Source: CATQHB01 sp965262595 (GTDB lineage: Bacteria > Chloroflexota > Dehalococcoidia > Lucifugimonadales > UBA3495). Taken from it: a stretch of DNA of 64,000 nucleotides. Position 1 is the stretch's first letter. Each line of letters starts with the position of its first letter. A model generated the notes under the pieces. It had not been told where the DNA came from, searched no databases, and saw only the letters and a program-made list of their open reading frames with translations. Positions 44,744 to 53,176 of the stretch are shown in pieces. The position numbers and the translations under genes were made by a program. The stretch is taken from NCBI GenBank assembly GCA_965262595.1, contig OZ253548.1, forward strand, positions 1,674,001-1,738,000, read 5' to 3'.

Positions 44744-45116
44744 AACCTCTTCCCGTTTATCAATATATCTGCGTCCAGCCAGATGAAAGGACACAATAGT
44801 ATCCGCCTGTTGTTCATTGGAGCAACGGGCGGATCACGTTAACGGCGCAGTACCGATTAGCGCGCGGGGCTGATTTCGCCCCAATTAGTTGGGTTGTGCT
44901 CCTGTCACTTCCAAACAAGTAAGCGGGAGGGGCGCCAGGCCAAGACGATTCTCCTGCGCCCGGACCCGGACCTGGCCCGCCGCGGGAATGACGCCCCGGA
45001 TAATACTGGGAGAATTAAAGAGTGAGCCACTGGAATCACTCGCGAGGACTGGTTTCTATCTGCGTCGGGGGCCAAGCCCGCCGGTGTGCAACTCAAGCCA
45101 AGAACAGGAGGAAGCG
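44744..45116. other. Intergenic region between GMC oxidoreductase 3 and the MetE-like gene
   Basis: The frame of the MetE-like gene is open back to 44889 but shows no family similarity there. The only structure seen is the hairpin at 44801-44834. Confidence 0.4.
44801..44834 (+). terminator. Possible terminator after GMC oxidoreductase 3
   Basis: ATCCGCCTGTTG pairs with CAACGGGCGGAT (one G:U) around a ten-base loop, 58 bases after the stop codon. No strong T-run follows. Confidence 0.5.
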
Positions 45117-46283
45117 ATGAAGAACAGTTCTTCCCGGATTCTAGCAACCCATATTGGCAGCCTGGCCCGCCCTCCGGAAATTCTTGAAATGCTGCGGGCA
45201 AAAGAGGATGGTCAACCCTACGATGCCGAGGCGCTGGCCGGCCTGGTTCGCCAATCAGTACAGGAGGTAGTACGGCGGCAGGTCGAAACCGGCATCGACA
45301 TTCCCAGCGACGGAGAATACGGCAAACCCAGCTTCTCCACCTATGTCCACGACCGGCTCACCGGATTTGAGGCCAGGCCGCTGGACCCCGGGGAAAGCCC
45401 GCTATTGAACCGGGGAAGGGACCGAACAATCTTTCGGGACTTTTACCTGGAGTATGACGGTAGAGTAGATGGCGGCGCCGGCCGGGGGATGGTCTGCACT
45501 TCTCCGATCACCTACCGGGGCCACGACGCCGTACAACGGGACATCGACAACTTCAAGGCTGCCCTGGAGTCAGTACCGGCGGAAGAAGCCTTCATCCCGG
45601 CGGTGGCTCCGGGCACCATTGAACTGCAGCGAAAGAACGAATATTACGCCACCGATGAAGATTTTTTGGCGGCCATTGCCGACGCAATGAAGGAAGAATA
45701 CCGGGCTATCGTCGAGGCGGGGTTCATCCTGCAGATCGACGACCCCAGGGTGGTAACCCAATATGGAATGCCCGATCCGGCGCCTTCCATCGAGGATTAC
45801 CGCAGGTTTGCGTCGCTCCGGGTGGAGGCGATTAACCAGGCGCTGGAGGGACTGCCGGAAGAACGGGTACGCTACCACCTGTGCTGGGGAAGCTGGCACG
45901 GCCCTCACGTAACCGACGTTCCGCTACGGGACATCGTGGACATCATATTGCAGGTCAATGCCGGGGCCTACTGTGTGGAGGCAGCCAACCCCCGCCACGC
46001 CCATGAATGGGAGGTCTGGGAGAACGTCAAGCTGCCGGAAGGCAAGATCCTGGTCCCCGGGGTGGTGGCCCACATCACCAACATTGTCGAGCATCCCGAA
46101 TTGGTGGCCCAGCGAATCGTCAATTACGCCAGGATGCTGGGTCGGGAGAACGTCATAGCCGGGACCGACTGCGGGTTCTCCCAGGGCGCCTTCACTCCCC
46201 GGGTGCACCCGTCCATAATGTGGGCCAAACTAGAGGCATTGGCCCAGGGGGCCGCTCTGGCCTCGCAAAAACTGTGGAGCTGA
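45117..46283 (+). CDS. Cobalamin-independent methionine synthase (MetE) C-terminal-like protein
   Basis: A 388-residue TIM-barrel protein of the MetE/UROD-like methyl- or alkyl-transferase family. The first line RILATHIGSLARPPEILEML contains the family motif. Zinc ligands are preserved: His and Cys in RYHLCWGSWHG, Glu in CVEAANPRHAHE, Cys in AGTDCGF. No N-terminal MetE domain is present, so this is not a full methionine synthase; related stand-alone proteins include epoxyalkane:coenzyme M transferases and archaeal core MetE. The ATG at 45117 has AGGAGG six bases upstream. A terminator-like hairpin follows. Confidence 0.9.
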   Translation: MKNSSSRILATHIGSLARPPEILEMLRAKEDGQPYDAEALAGLVRQSVQEVVRRQVETGIDIPSDGEYGKPSFSTYVHDRLTGFEARPLDPGESPLLNRGRDRTIFRDFYLEYDGRVDGGAGRGMVCTSPITYRGHDAVQRDIDNFKAALESVPAEEAFIPAVAPGTIELQRKNEYYATDEDFLAAIADAMKEEYRAIVEAGFILQIDDPRVVTQYGMPDPAPSIEDYRRFASLRVEAINQALEGLPEERVRYHLCWGSWHGPHVTDVPLRDIVDIILQVNAGAYCVEAANPRHAHEWEVWENVKLPEGKILVPGVVAHITNIVEHPELVAQRIVNYARMLGRENVIAGTDCGFSQGAFTPRVHPSIMWAKLEALAQGAALASQKLWS

Positions 46284-46350
46284 CTCGGCCGAGACGTTGA
46301 AGCAAGCTCCCCTCGGGGAGTTCCATACCCCTACCCTCGGGATTTAAGGG

Positions 46351-46388
46351 AAGGCCGCACTCAGGGATAATCTATAGGGTGCGGCCTT
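46351..46388 (+). terminator. Probable terminator of the MetE-like gene
   Basis: AAGGCCGCAC pairs with GTGCGGCCTT around an 18-base loop, about 70 bases after the stop codon, and is followed by TCCCGG. A repeat element starts 15 bases later. Confidence 0.6.
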
Positions 46389-46403
46389 TCCCGGGGCAAG
46401 CCA

Positions 46404-46620
46404 TTAGGGACACTCTGAATAAGTTATTGACCCCAGCGCCTTCACCCCGTCGTTCCTGCCTTCAAAGGAACGACGGGTCAGGAACGACGGGTCAGGAACG
46501 ACGGGTCAGGAACGACGGGTCAGGAACGACGGGTCAGGAACGACGGGTCAGGAACGACGGGTCAGGAACGACGGGTAGAGATAAACACCCAAGTCACGGA
46601 CTTATTCAGAGGTTCCTTAG
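46404..46620. repeat. MITE-like inverted-repeat element, copy G, with tandem expansion
   Basis: Left end TTAGGGACACTCTGAATAAG, right end CTTATTCAGAGGTTCCTTA. The core's right arm is expanded into a tandem array (46467-46578), making this the longest copy at about 215 bp. Confidence 0.92.
46467..46578. repeat. 14-bp tandem array within repeat copy G
   Basis: GGAACGACGGGTCA repeats eight times without error, the last unit ending GTAG as in other copies. The unit equals the right arm of the element's hairpin plus three bases, so it arose by slippage within the element. Confidence 0.95.
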
Positions 46621-46650
46621 GTTCCGCCGGCGGCGTTTGACCCCCTGGAT

Positions 46651-47691
46651 TTAGAGGGGAAGGTAAACCGCCTGTCCGGTGGTGGCGCTGCGGTGTACCG
46701 CCTCCGACCACTCCATATAGTGGACTCCGGTTTCGAAGGCCACCATGTCAACCTTTTCCATGCCTCGAATGGCGTTGGTGAATTGTTCTTCCACCCGGTA
46801 CCTGGCCTGGGTTTCCGGAGGATTGGGGACTTCGGCCAGTTCCCGGTCCCCACGCTTTCCGGCCCAGACTCTTCGCTGGGAATCGACGTGGATTGTGCCT
46901 TCGGTGCCGAACATCCAGATTTGACTGCCTCGGTTAAGGCCGGAGGTGGCGCTCATCTGCATATGGACTTGGGCGCCGTTGGCCAATTCGTACAGAATAT
47001 CAACGTGGTCGGGAATAGTTACCGAGGTGAGCGACCCAGTATCGTCCCTTCGGAAAGGTACGTGCACTTTGGACATGGCGATGACCCGGTTGCCCCGACC
47101 CACCCAGCGCATCATCGACTCGTAGGACGCCCCGATGTTCAGGGTGTTATAGCCGCTGAGCGACCGATCCTGGCGCCAGTGCAGGGGGCCATCAAGATCG
47201 GCAAAATTGTTCTGCAGGGACGTAAAGTCCACCGACAACAACTCTCCCAGGCGCCCCTCCTCAATTAAACGCTTCAGCACATTATCAATGGTGTAGCTGG
47301 TGGACGTTGGCGTTAGCTGGCAGACCAGGTCCGGATGAGCCTGGGATGCGGCGAGCATCTCGCGGGCTTCCGCCGCATCGGAGGCCATGCGGGCTTCAGT
47401 AAGGACGTGCTTGCCAGCTTCCAGAGCGGCCAAGGTCATCGTGCGGTGCATATAAGGCCAAGTGCCGATACATACGGCGTCAATATTCTCGTCTTCCAGC
47501 AGCTCTCGCCAGTTACCGTAAACGGTGGGGATGTTGAATTGATCGGCGATAGCCCGGCCCGACTCCAGGCTCAGGTTCGCCACCGCCGCAATCTCGCAGT
47601 CCGCCACGCCTTGAAACCCGGGAATGTGACGCGCCCGTACGTTGCCGCCTGCCCCGATAAGTCCCACGCGGATTTGATTTTCAGTCATCAT
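46651..47691 (-). CDS. Gfo/Idh/MocA-family oxidoreductase 1
   Basis: A 346-residue protein with an N-terminal NAD(P)-binding Rossmann fold (VGLIGAGGNVRARHIPGF) and an alpha/beta C-terminal domain (HWRQDRSLSGYNTLNIGASY). The family's EKP motif, whose Lys assists catalysis, is EARMA here, so the usual Lys is absent (Arg nearby). GTWPYMHRTMTLAALEAGKH is the expected approach to that site. It probably acts on a sugar-like or cyclitol substrate, or has lost activity. AGGAGGCGA stands just before the tandem ATGATG start. Confidence 0.9.
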   Translation of the reverse strand: MMTENQIRVGLIGAGGNVRARHIPGFQGVADCEIAAVANLSLESGRAIADQFNIPTVYGNWRELLEDENIDAVCIGTWPYMHRTMTLAALEAGKHVLTEARMASDAAEAREMLAASQAHPDLVCQLTPTSTSYTIDNVLKRLIEEGRLGELLSVDFTSLQNNFADLDGPLHWRQDRSLSGYNTLNIGASYESMMRWVGRGNRVIAMSKVHVPFRRDDTGSLTSVTIPDHVDILYELANGAQVHMQMSATSGLNRGSQIWMFGTEGTIHVDSQRRVWAGKRGDRELAEVPNPPETQARYRVEEQFTNAIRGMEKVDMVAFETGVHYMEWSEAVHRSATTGQAVYLPL

Positions 47692-48175
47692 TCGCCTCCT
47701 CGGCAGATATGCCGAAATCTTGGGTTCGGGTTAGTGTCCGGCCATACCTGGCTCCGCTTCACCCTATATCACTTGCCCGGTGCGGCAGGCCGTCGGAACC
47801 TCCCTTAACCTTGGATCGGGATTATCGCATTATAACGGCAATTGCCGGCTTCTCCATAGGCTCCGGTTTCTCCATCGGTACGAGGAGTAAAGTGGCCGGT
47901 CGCTACGGTGTAAACGACAAGCTATCTGGGGAAGAATCCCCCTTTGGCGAGCTATAAACCGCGGTTTGGGCAATTGGGGCTGATGTTGGCAGGTTCGAGC
48001 CGCAAATTAACGGCATTCGTGAGTCGGTGTCGGGACGACCGGTTCAAATCGGAAGCAACCTACTCTCATCCGTATTCCCTGACCCACGGTAACCGGGTAT
48101 TTTTCGTTTCCAAAATACCTACGCGAGACCCAGTTCAAAACTTGGTACTTAGGCCGGGACTTGCGCCCTTATTGG
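47692..48175. other. Intergenic region without recognised genes
   Basis: A small imperfect direct repeat (GGCTTCTCCATAGGCTCCGG, then TTTCTCCATCGGTACG) is present near 47850. No coding sequence or RNA can be supported. Confidence 0.4.
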
Positions 48176-48547
48176 TCAAACGTGCTGGTCCACCAGGATG
48201 GTATTGCCGTCAGGGTCCACCGCCATAAAGCTGGCCGGCCCGGCGCTGCTCTCGTCGGCTTCGCCAATCAACGTCACGCCATCGGCCTTTAGCTGCTTCT
48301 GCAATTCACGCACATCGGTGAAGCCGTCCAGGGGCTGAGCCTCGCCATCCCAACCTGGATTAAAGGTCAGTATGTTACCCTCGAACATCCCCTGGAACAG
48401 GCCAATGGTATGACCGCCGTTCCGGAGGATTTGCCAGTTTTGGGAAGGATCGCCGCCAACAACCTCGAACCCGAATTTCTCGTAGAAAACCCTTGAAGCT
48501 TCCAGGTCCGCCACGGCCAGGCTAATCGAAAAAGCGCCCAGTTCCAT
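48176..48547 (-). CDS. VOC-superfamily protein
   Basis: A 123-residue VOC protein: AFSISLAVADLEASRVFYEK, FGFEVVGGDPSQNWQIL, GHTIGLFQGMF and a C-terminal FMAVDPDGNTILVDQH. It resembles the PhnB/bleomycin-resistance-like members with VDPDGN. No metal His at the usual first position (SISLAV), so a binding rather than catalytic role is possible. GGGAGCAAGAT precedes the ATG at 48547. Confidence 0.88.
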   Translation of the reverse strand: MELGAFSISLAVADLEASRVFYEKFGFEVVGGDPSQNWQILRNGGHTIGLFQGMFEGNILTFNPGWDGEAQPLDGFTDVRELQKQLKADGVTLIGEADESSAGPASFMAVDPDGNTILVDQHV

Positions 48548-48818
48548 ATCTTGCTCCCTTCGTATAATTAGATAATATACCTGGTTGGTCCGCCAAGCGT
48601 TCTCAGGTTAGCAAGAACGGCCGGCCGAATCTCGGCAATTTTGGCCTTGCCGGGATCGTTTAAATTTTAGCACGATGTTTTTTGAACGCGGGGCGTTGCC
48701 GGGACACTCTCGGGGCCCCCGGGGCTAGCCCGGTGGAGGTCATTGGATGGAAGATGACGACAAAAGGCAGTCCAATCCAATCGGCTAATTGCCCACCCTC
48801 TCGGCGGAATGCTGGGAG

Positions 48819-49322
48819 CTAGCGGCTCCAATTGTCGGGGATGAAGACTCCTTCGATCACCGATTCATAACTGCCGGTAAGGGTCGGCACGAGCTTGGCG
48901 TCGTCGATCATCCGGCGAACCCCTGGATACCTCTCCTCCAGGAACCCGGCGGTCTCGTGTATCCGCAGGCCGATGACGGTAGAAAGCAATAGGAAGCCAA
49001 TCGACATCCCGAACAACGCCCCCAATAAACGGCTGACCGAGATTCCGACGGGAATCCTGGAGATTAGTCCCCAAGCTAACCAAAGAATCACCGCGCCGCC
49101 AATGATTGCGCCGTAAAGGGCTGCCCTTTCCAGCGTTGACTCCGCTGCGTCGGAAAAGAATCCTCGAACCAGACCTAGAATCGCTCTGAAGAAAAAGTCG
49201 CCCAGGGACAGACCCAGAGCCATTATGACGCCCAGAAACAACAACCGCAGCGTTCCGTGACGAAAACCCCAAAAACCGGCCACGGCCAGGAACGCAATGA
49301 TGCCCCAGTCAACCCAATTCAT
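48819..49322 (-). CDS. CvpA-family membrane protein
   Basis: A 167-residue protein with four predicted membrane helices and the CvpA opening NWVDWGIIAFLAVAGFWGFR. Typical also are LLFLGVIMALGLSLGDFFF and SRLLGALFGMSIGFLLLSTV. CvpA proteins are inner-membrane proteins linked to colicin V production and envelope stress; the exact role is unsettled. GAGGGTG precedes the ATG. Confidence 0.8.
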   Translation of the reverse strand: MNWVDWGIIAFLAVAGFWGFRHGTLRLLFLGVIMALGLSLGDFFFRAILGLVRGFFSDAAESTLERAALYGAIIGGAVILWLAWGLISRIPVGISVSRLLGALFGMSIGFLLLSTVIGLRIHETAGFLEERYPGVRRMIDDAKLVPTLTGSYESVIEGVFIPDNWSR

Positions 49323-49962
49323 ACACCCTCAGTTGAGAAGTCGTCGGAATATGCGACGGGGCCTGATCCCCGAACCAGTCTTCGCTGCCGAATTCCTGAC
49401 CGGCCGGGTTGCTTGCGCCATTAAAGACAATGTCAAGGGCCAAGCGCCGGACTTCGTTTTCGGCGGCGGAAATGACAAAAGCTGCTCGCCGTCGCCAATA
49501 ATATTATGGCGTATCTTACCCCTCGCTTATACCCCCGGGGCACCGGCGAGAGGCAGTAGAGCGCTTTCGTCAGCGTGGCCCCGGATGGAAGCGGGCTGAC
49601 CTCTCAATAGAGGAGATCCTTGCCGCGCGAAGTGGGGGTCACCGGCTATATGGAGGCTGGTATTTGACGCCTCAGTCGCTGCCGCTCGGCTCAAAGTTGC
49701 CGGCGCTGTTTAGCCCCACCCGGTCTTTGGTTTCCTGATGTGCCCGGTTCATACCGAACTACCGCTGCATCTATCAGTCCCGGCGCTCCGGGCCGTTATC
49801 TTGACCGCCTGAGCCATCTTGGGTTAGAGTCAACGCCAGAATAGGCAGACGAAACATTGTCCCGGGCAACACGCCGACTCCGGATGTTGTGCCGAAAATT
49901 CCGGCCTGCCTGCTCGTCAGGCATCAAGTTAGCTTTACAACTCGCTGATGGAGGAAATCACC
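49323..49962. other. 640-bp intergenic region without recognised features
   Basis: This lies between the divergent CvpA-like and Cys-hydrolase genes. No ORF of coding quality, repeat or RNA was seen. Confidence 0.45.
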
Positions 49963-50724
49963 ATGCCGTTCTACGAAAGAGGCGCCACCCGTATCTACTA
50001 CGAAGAGGCCGGTTCGGGATTCCCCCTGCTGATAATTCCCGGCGGCGGACTTAATTCCACCGTGGAAGGCTTGCGGACGTCCCACCCCTTCAACCCTTTG
50101 GAGACCTACAAGGACGACTTCCACTGTATCGCCGCCGACCTGCGCAATGCCAACGGGGGCCAGTCCAGCGGGCCATTGGAAATCGACCGCCCCTGGGATG
50201 CCCATTCCGATGACCAGCTTGGGCTGATGGATCATCTCGGCATTAAGGAGTTCCTGGTCATGGGCTTCTGCATCGCCGGGCCGATGATCCACAACCTGCT
50301 CCGGCTGGCCCCGGAGCGTATTGTGGCTGCGGCGATGATGCAACCCAGCGGGTTCAGGCCGGAGATGCCGGACCTTTTCTACCAGAACAACACAACGGGA
50401 TGGGGGCCGCCCCTTTGCGAGAAGCGTCCTGAAGTCACAATGGAAATGGTCCACGACTTCCTGACCAGTATGTACACCAACCGCGCCGACTTCGTTTTCA
50501 CCGTTTCCCGCGATTTCGTGCGCGCCTTGCAGACACCACTGCTGATAGCGCCCGACAATGTGGCGGCGCATCCGTACGAGGTCGCGATGGAGGTTGCCAG
50601 CCTCGCCCCGAACTCCGAAACGACCATTTTCCCCTGGAAAGACACGCAGCAGCACATTGACCAGACGGTAGCTCACGCCCGGCGTTTCCTGAAGACCCAT
50701 GAACCGGCGGTCGCGACTACCTGA
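49963..50724 (+). CDS. Alpha/beta hydrolase with cysteine nucleophile
   Basis: A 253-residue alpha/beta-hydrolase. The nucleophile elbow is VMGFCIAGPMIH with Cys103 in place of Ser. The acid is probably Asp198 (LLIAPDNVAAHP) and the His is His231 (DTQQHIDQTVAHARRF). The oxyanion loop is IIPGGGLNS. A Cys nucleophile is known in dienelactone hydrolases, which cleave enol lactones; substrate not established here. The ATG at 49963 follows GGAGG, seven bases off; the frame opens 15 bases earlier. Confidence 0.9.
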   Translation: MPFYERGATRIYYEEAGSGFPLLIIPGGGLNSTVEGLRTSHPFNPLETYKDDFHCIAADLRNANGGQSSGPLEIDRPWDAHSDDQLGLMDHLGIKEFLVMGFCIAGPMIHNLLRLAPERIVAAAMMQPSGFRPEMPDLFYQNNTTGWGPPLCEKRPEVTMEMVHDFLTSMYTNRADFVFTVSRDFVRALQTPLLIAPDNVAAHPYEVAMEVASLAPNSETTIFPWKDTQQHIDQTVAHARRFLKTHEPAVATT

Positions 50725-51040
50725 CAACTCCGTACCGCTAAATCTATTGAGGCCCCGCCGGCTTCCGGTCATCACCGGGTGATGAAAAGAAGTGGCGGGG
50801 CCTTCGACTTTCGCCTGCCAGATCAGCTTTCAGGGCCTGTTGACATTAAGATTTGAGCCAAAGAGGTGTTGAATAAAACTTCTAAGGCCAGCTCCGCGTC
50901 ATTGGGTCTGGGATTTGCTCGAATATGCCGAAAAGGACCCGAGGCGCATTTATCGAGTGCCACGGATGGAGCGGCTGTCTGTTAGGGAGTGGTCTTTAAT
51001 ATCGGAGAGGCAAGGCGTTGGCGACGGGTTGGTTTTCAAG
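50725..51040. other. Intergenic region with terminator hairpin
   Basis: The stem-loop at 50750-50803 is the only feature supported. The DNA becomes more AT-rich towards 51000. Confidence 0.4.
50750..50803 (+). terminator. Probable terminator with nested hairpin
   Basis: AGGCCCCGCC pairs with GGCGGGGCCT; within the loop TCATCAC and GTGATGA form a second hairpin. It begins 25 bases after the Cys-hydrolase stop and is followed by TCGACTTTCGCC. Confidence 0.65.
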
Positions 51041-51658
51041 TCATTGGTCATCCTTTACGTGTCCGCATTCATCATCTATAAAACGACAGCAGGGGTAACC
51101 TGATTCTATCTGCATTCTCTGGGTGGCCTCTGTGATTATTTCACAGTTCGTAGAAGCCCAAATGAACCTAACTCTTGAACCTGCGTGTGCCATATATGCC
51201 ACTGCGTGGACTTGTCCCTCGCAGAGGACTCTCAGTTTCATTCTGGTTTGTTCCCAAATATCGACGCCGTTTCGCAGGTAGCTTTGATCATAGATGAGCG
51301 TGAGGTTGCCTTGGCGTTCCGGAGAATTCACTATCTGGATAAAATGGTCAATTCTGACATGTTTCCTGGACATCCTACCATTTCTAGGTTGCCACAGGCC
51401 GGTATCCGGGTCCAATAACAAATTCTTTCTACATGTTATGGCAGCCTCAAGCAATTCGTTCGGGTTCGGAGATTCTCCATCGATAATTACGACATCCAAC
51501 GCCGCCGCGTAGTTGTTTAGGAAGGCGCGATCGTCTGGTGGATCCGGTCTTTCATTGAACCACATTGGATGCGCTTCCCACCGCTTATTGGGAGCTAACC
51601 ATTTCATAATGTCCCGCTTTGCCATGTCGTGAGATTCGCCAAAGTATTTCGGGTGCAT
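51041..51658 (-). CDS. Hypothetical protein in an AT-richer patch
   Basis: No family recognised. The 205-residue protein has a hydrophilic start (ESHDMAKRDIMKWLAPNKRW), a WFNERPDPPDDRAFLNNYAA segment, a hydrophobic strand with acidic end (LDVVIIDGESPNPNELLEAA), LLLDPDTGLW, and a C-terminal Cys/His group (YPCCRFIDDECGHVKDD). The strand LDVVIIDGE and the LLLDPDTGLW pattern could belong to a nuclease or nucleotide-binding fold, but no motif is decisive. AAGGAG stands upstream. Base composition is poorer in GC than in its neighbours. Confidence 0.6.
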   Translation of the reverse strand: MHPKYFGESHDMAKRDIMKWLAPNKRWEAHPMWFNERPDPPDDRAFLNNYAAALDVVIIDGESPNPNELLEAAITCRKNLLLDPDTGLWQPRNGRMSRKHVRIDHFIQIVNSPERQGNLTLIYDQSYLRNGVDIWEQTRMKLRVLCEGQVHAVAYMAHAGSRVRFIWASTNCEIITEATQRMQIESGYPCCRFIDDECGHVKDDQ

Positions 51659-51829
51659 GACATTATTGCTCCTTAGTTTGTCGGCGGGGGTTTGTCACCC
51701 TTGCGCAGTCCACCCGCGGATTGGGTTATGTTTGGGACCGTGTTTCGGAGAGTTTATCCCCTACGATTCTTTTGGACTTTGAATGTCAACAGGTTGGTAG
51801 CGCTTTCCCTAACCCCGTTGAATATCGCC

Positions 51830-52927
51830 TCAGGCCACGGGCAACTCCCGGCCGGTGTCCGACGCCTGCTGGATGGTGTCGATGAAACGATGCAGGTCAA
51901 CCGCCACATCGAACGTCGGCAGGCGGTTCTGTCCGGTTCGGACCGCTTCGGCGAACAGGGTGTACATCTGCCCGACGTTGAAGGGATCGCCGCGGGGGAA
52001 GTCGGACGGCACATAAACGAAACGCTCCGGTATTTCCAGGTCCTGCAATTCATGGCTTCCCCGTGCGCCCTGCACCCGCAGCATCTCACCGCGTTGCGAC
52101 GAGACGCTCCCCGTGGCGACCAGCGTGCCTTCCCGCCCGTAGATCTCCATTCGAAATCCGCTGCCGGCCCAGGGGACAGCTCCAACATGGACCGACGCTG
52201 CCGCGCCGCTCGCCAACTGTCCGCTGACTCGCACATTGTCCGGGGATGTGACAGCTACATACTGCTGGGTATCGGTCTCGTACAATTGCTTTACCTGGGT
52301 GCTGACCATGCACGCCACCCGGGTGAAGTTGCCAGCTACGAAGCGCAGAGCGTCAATGACGTGTCCGTTGGCGATGGTCAGGGTGTTTGCGCCCAGGCTG
52401 GCATCGCGCTGCCAGGTGCGGCTGGAAGGACGTTCCAACGCGCCGTCGCGCATGGTGGTCACATGACACGAGAGTACCTCACCCACGTAACCGGCTTCAA
52501 TTTGTTCCTTGATATACAGCAATGCGGGACTCACTCGCGATTGCAGACCGACTGCGGTTTGCACCCCTTTGTCCCGGGCCAGAGCTGCCAGTTCCTCGGC
52601 TTCGGCGGTATTCCGTCCCAAGGGCCACTCGGTGTACACGTGCTTGCCGGCTTCGATGGCGGCCTTCGTTGCCTCATAGTGCGATGGCACCCGCACGACC
52701 ACGGCCACCGCGTCGATCTCCGGCGACACTACCATTTTCCGGAAATCATGGAAGGCGAGCTTCGCTCCAAAGGCTTGGCGAGCCTCTTCCGCGCTCTCGG
52801 GCCGGGTGGTGCAAGTTGCGGTAAACTCGACATCCGGACTGGCCAGTAGCGCCGGGAAGTGGGACTGAGAGGCCCAGGTCGAGTTTACGTTCGCACCCAC
52901 AAACCCCAGGCGGATCTTGTTTGCCAT
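51830..52927 (-). CDS. Gfo/Idh/MocA-family oxidoreductase 2
   Basis: A 365-residue protein with N-terminal Rossmann motif LGFVGANVNSTWASQSHFP (the glycine pattern is degenerate: GANVNS) and a family-typical substrate domain. The EKP position reads YTEWPLGRN, with Trp in place of Lys. AIEAGKHVY leads into it. The substrate is unknown. AAGGAGCATGCGTC precedes the ATG. It is related in fold but not closely to paralogue 1. Confidence 0.9.
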   Translation of the reverse strand: MANKIRLGFVGANVNSTWASQSHFPALLASPDVEFTATCTTRPESAEEARQAFGAKLAFHDFRKMVVSPEIDAVAVVVRVPSHYEATKAAIEAGKHVYTEWPLGRNTAEAEELAALARDKGVQTAVGLQSRVSPALLYIKEQIEAGYVGEVLSCHVTTMRDGALERPSSRTWQRDASLGANTLTIANGHVIDALRFVAGNFTRVACMVSTQVKQLYETDTQQYVAVTSPDNVRVSGQLASGAAASVHVGAVPWAGSGFRMEIYGREGTLVATGSVSSQRGEMLRVQGARGSHELQDLEIPERFVYVPSDFPRGDPFNVGQMYTLFAEAVRTGQNRLPTFDVAVDLHRFIDTIQQASDTGRELPVA

Positions 52928-53176
52928 GACGCATGCTCCTTAAATTTGCCGGCATCCTGCATTCATCTATATGTGGCGGCGGGCCGGGGAAACGCCAACT
53001 GGATGAACCCAGAATGCGCCGCTTCAGTTTTTTGACTTTTTGTAGGGTCAGGAGTGTTAATTAACCAATCTCACTTAGTCGGAAGGTCGACGCCGGAGGC
53101 GTAGAGGCTCCTGAACCTGCCACATTGCGCCGCAATTGGTAGCCCGGAAGCCGGTGATTGCCCGATTGGAATCGGG

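Noticed and set aside
24000..46620. CRISPR array, suggested by several similar palindromic repeats.
   Set aside because: Copies are kilobases apart, differ in length, have transposon-like ends and no spacers or cas genes.
46379..46654. A 91-codon open frame with GSGTTGQERRVRND repeats.
   Set aside because: It is generated by the 14-bp tandem array in repeat copy G.
51041..51658. Assignment of the orphan gene to a restriction-endonuclease fold.
   Set aside because: The suggestive strand (LDVVIIDGE) has no accompanying PD or ExK pattern.
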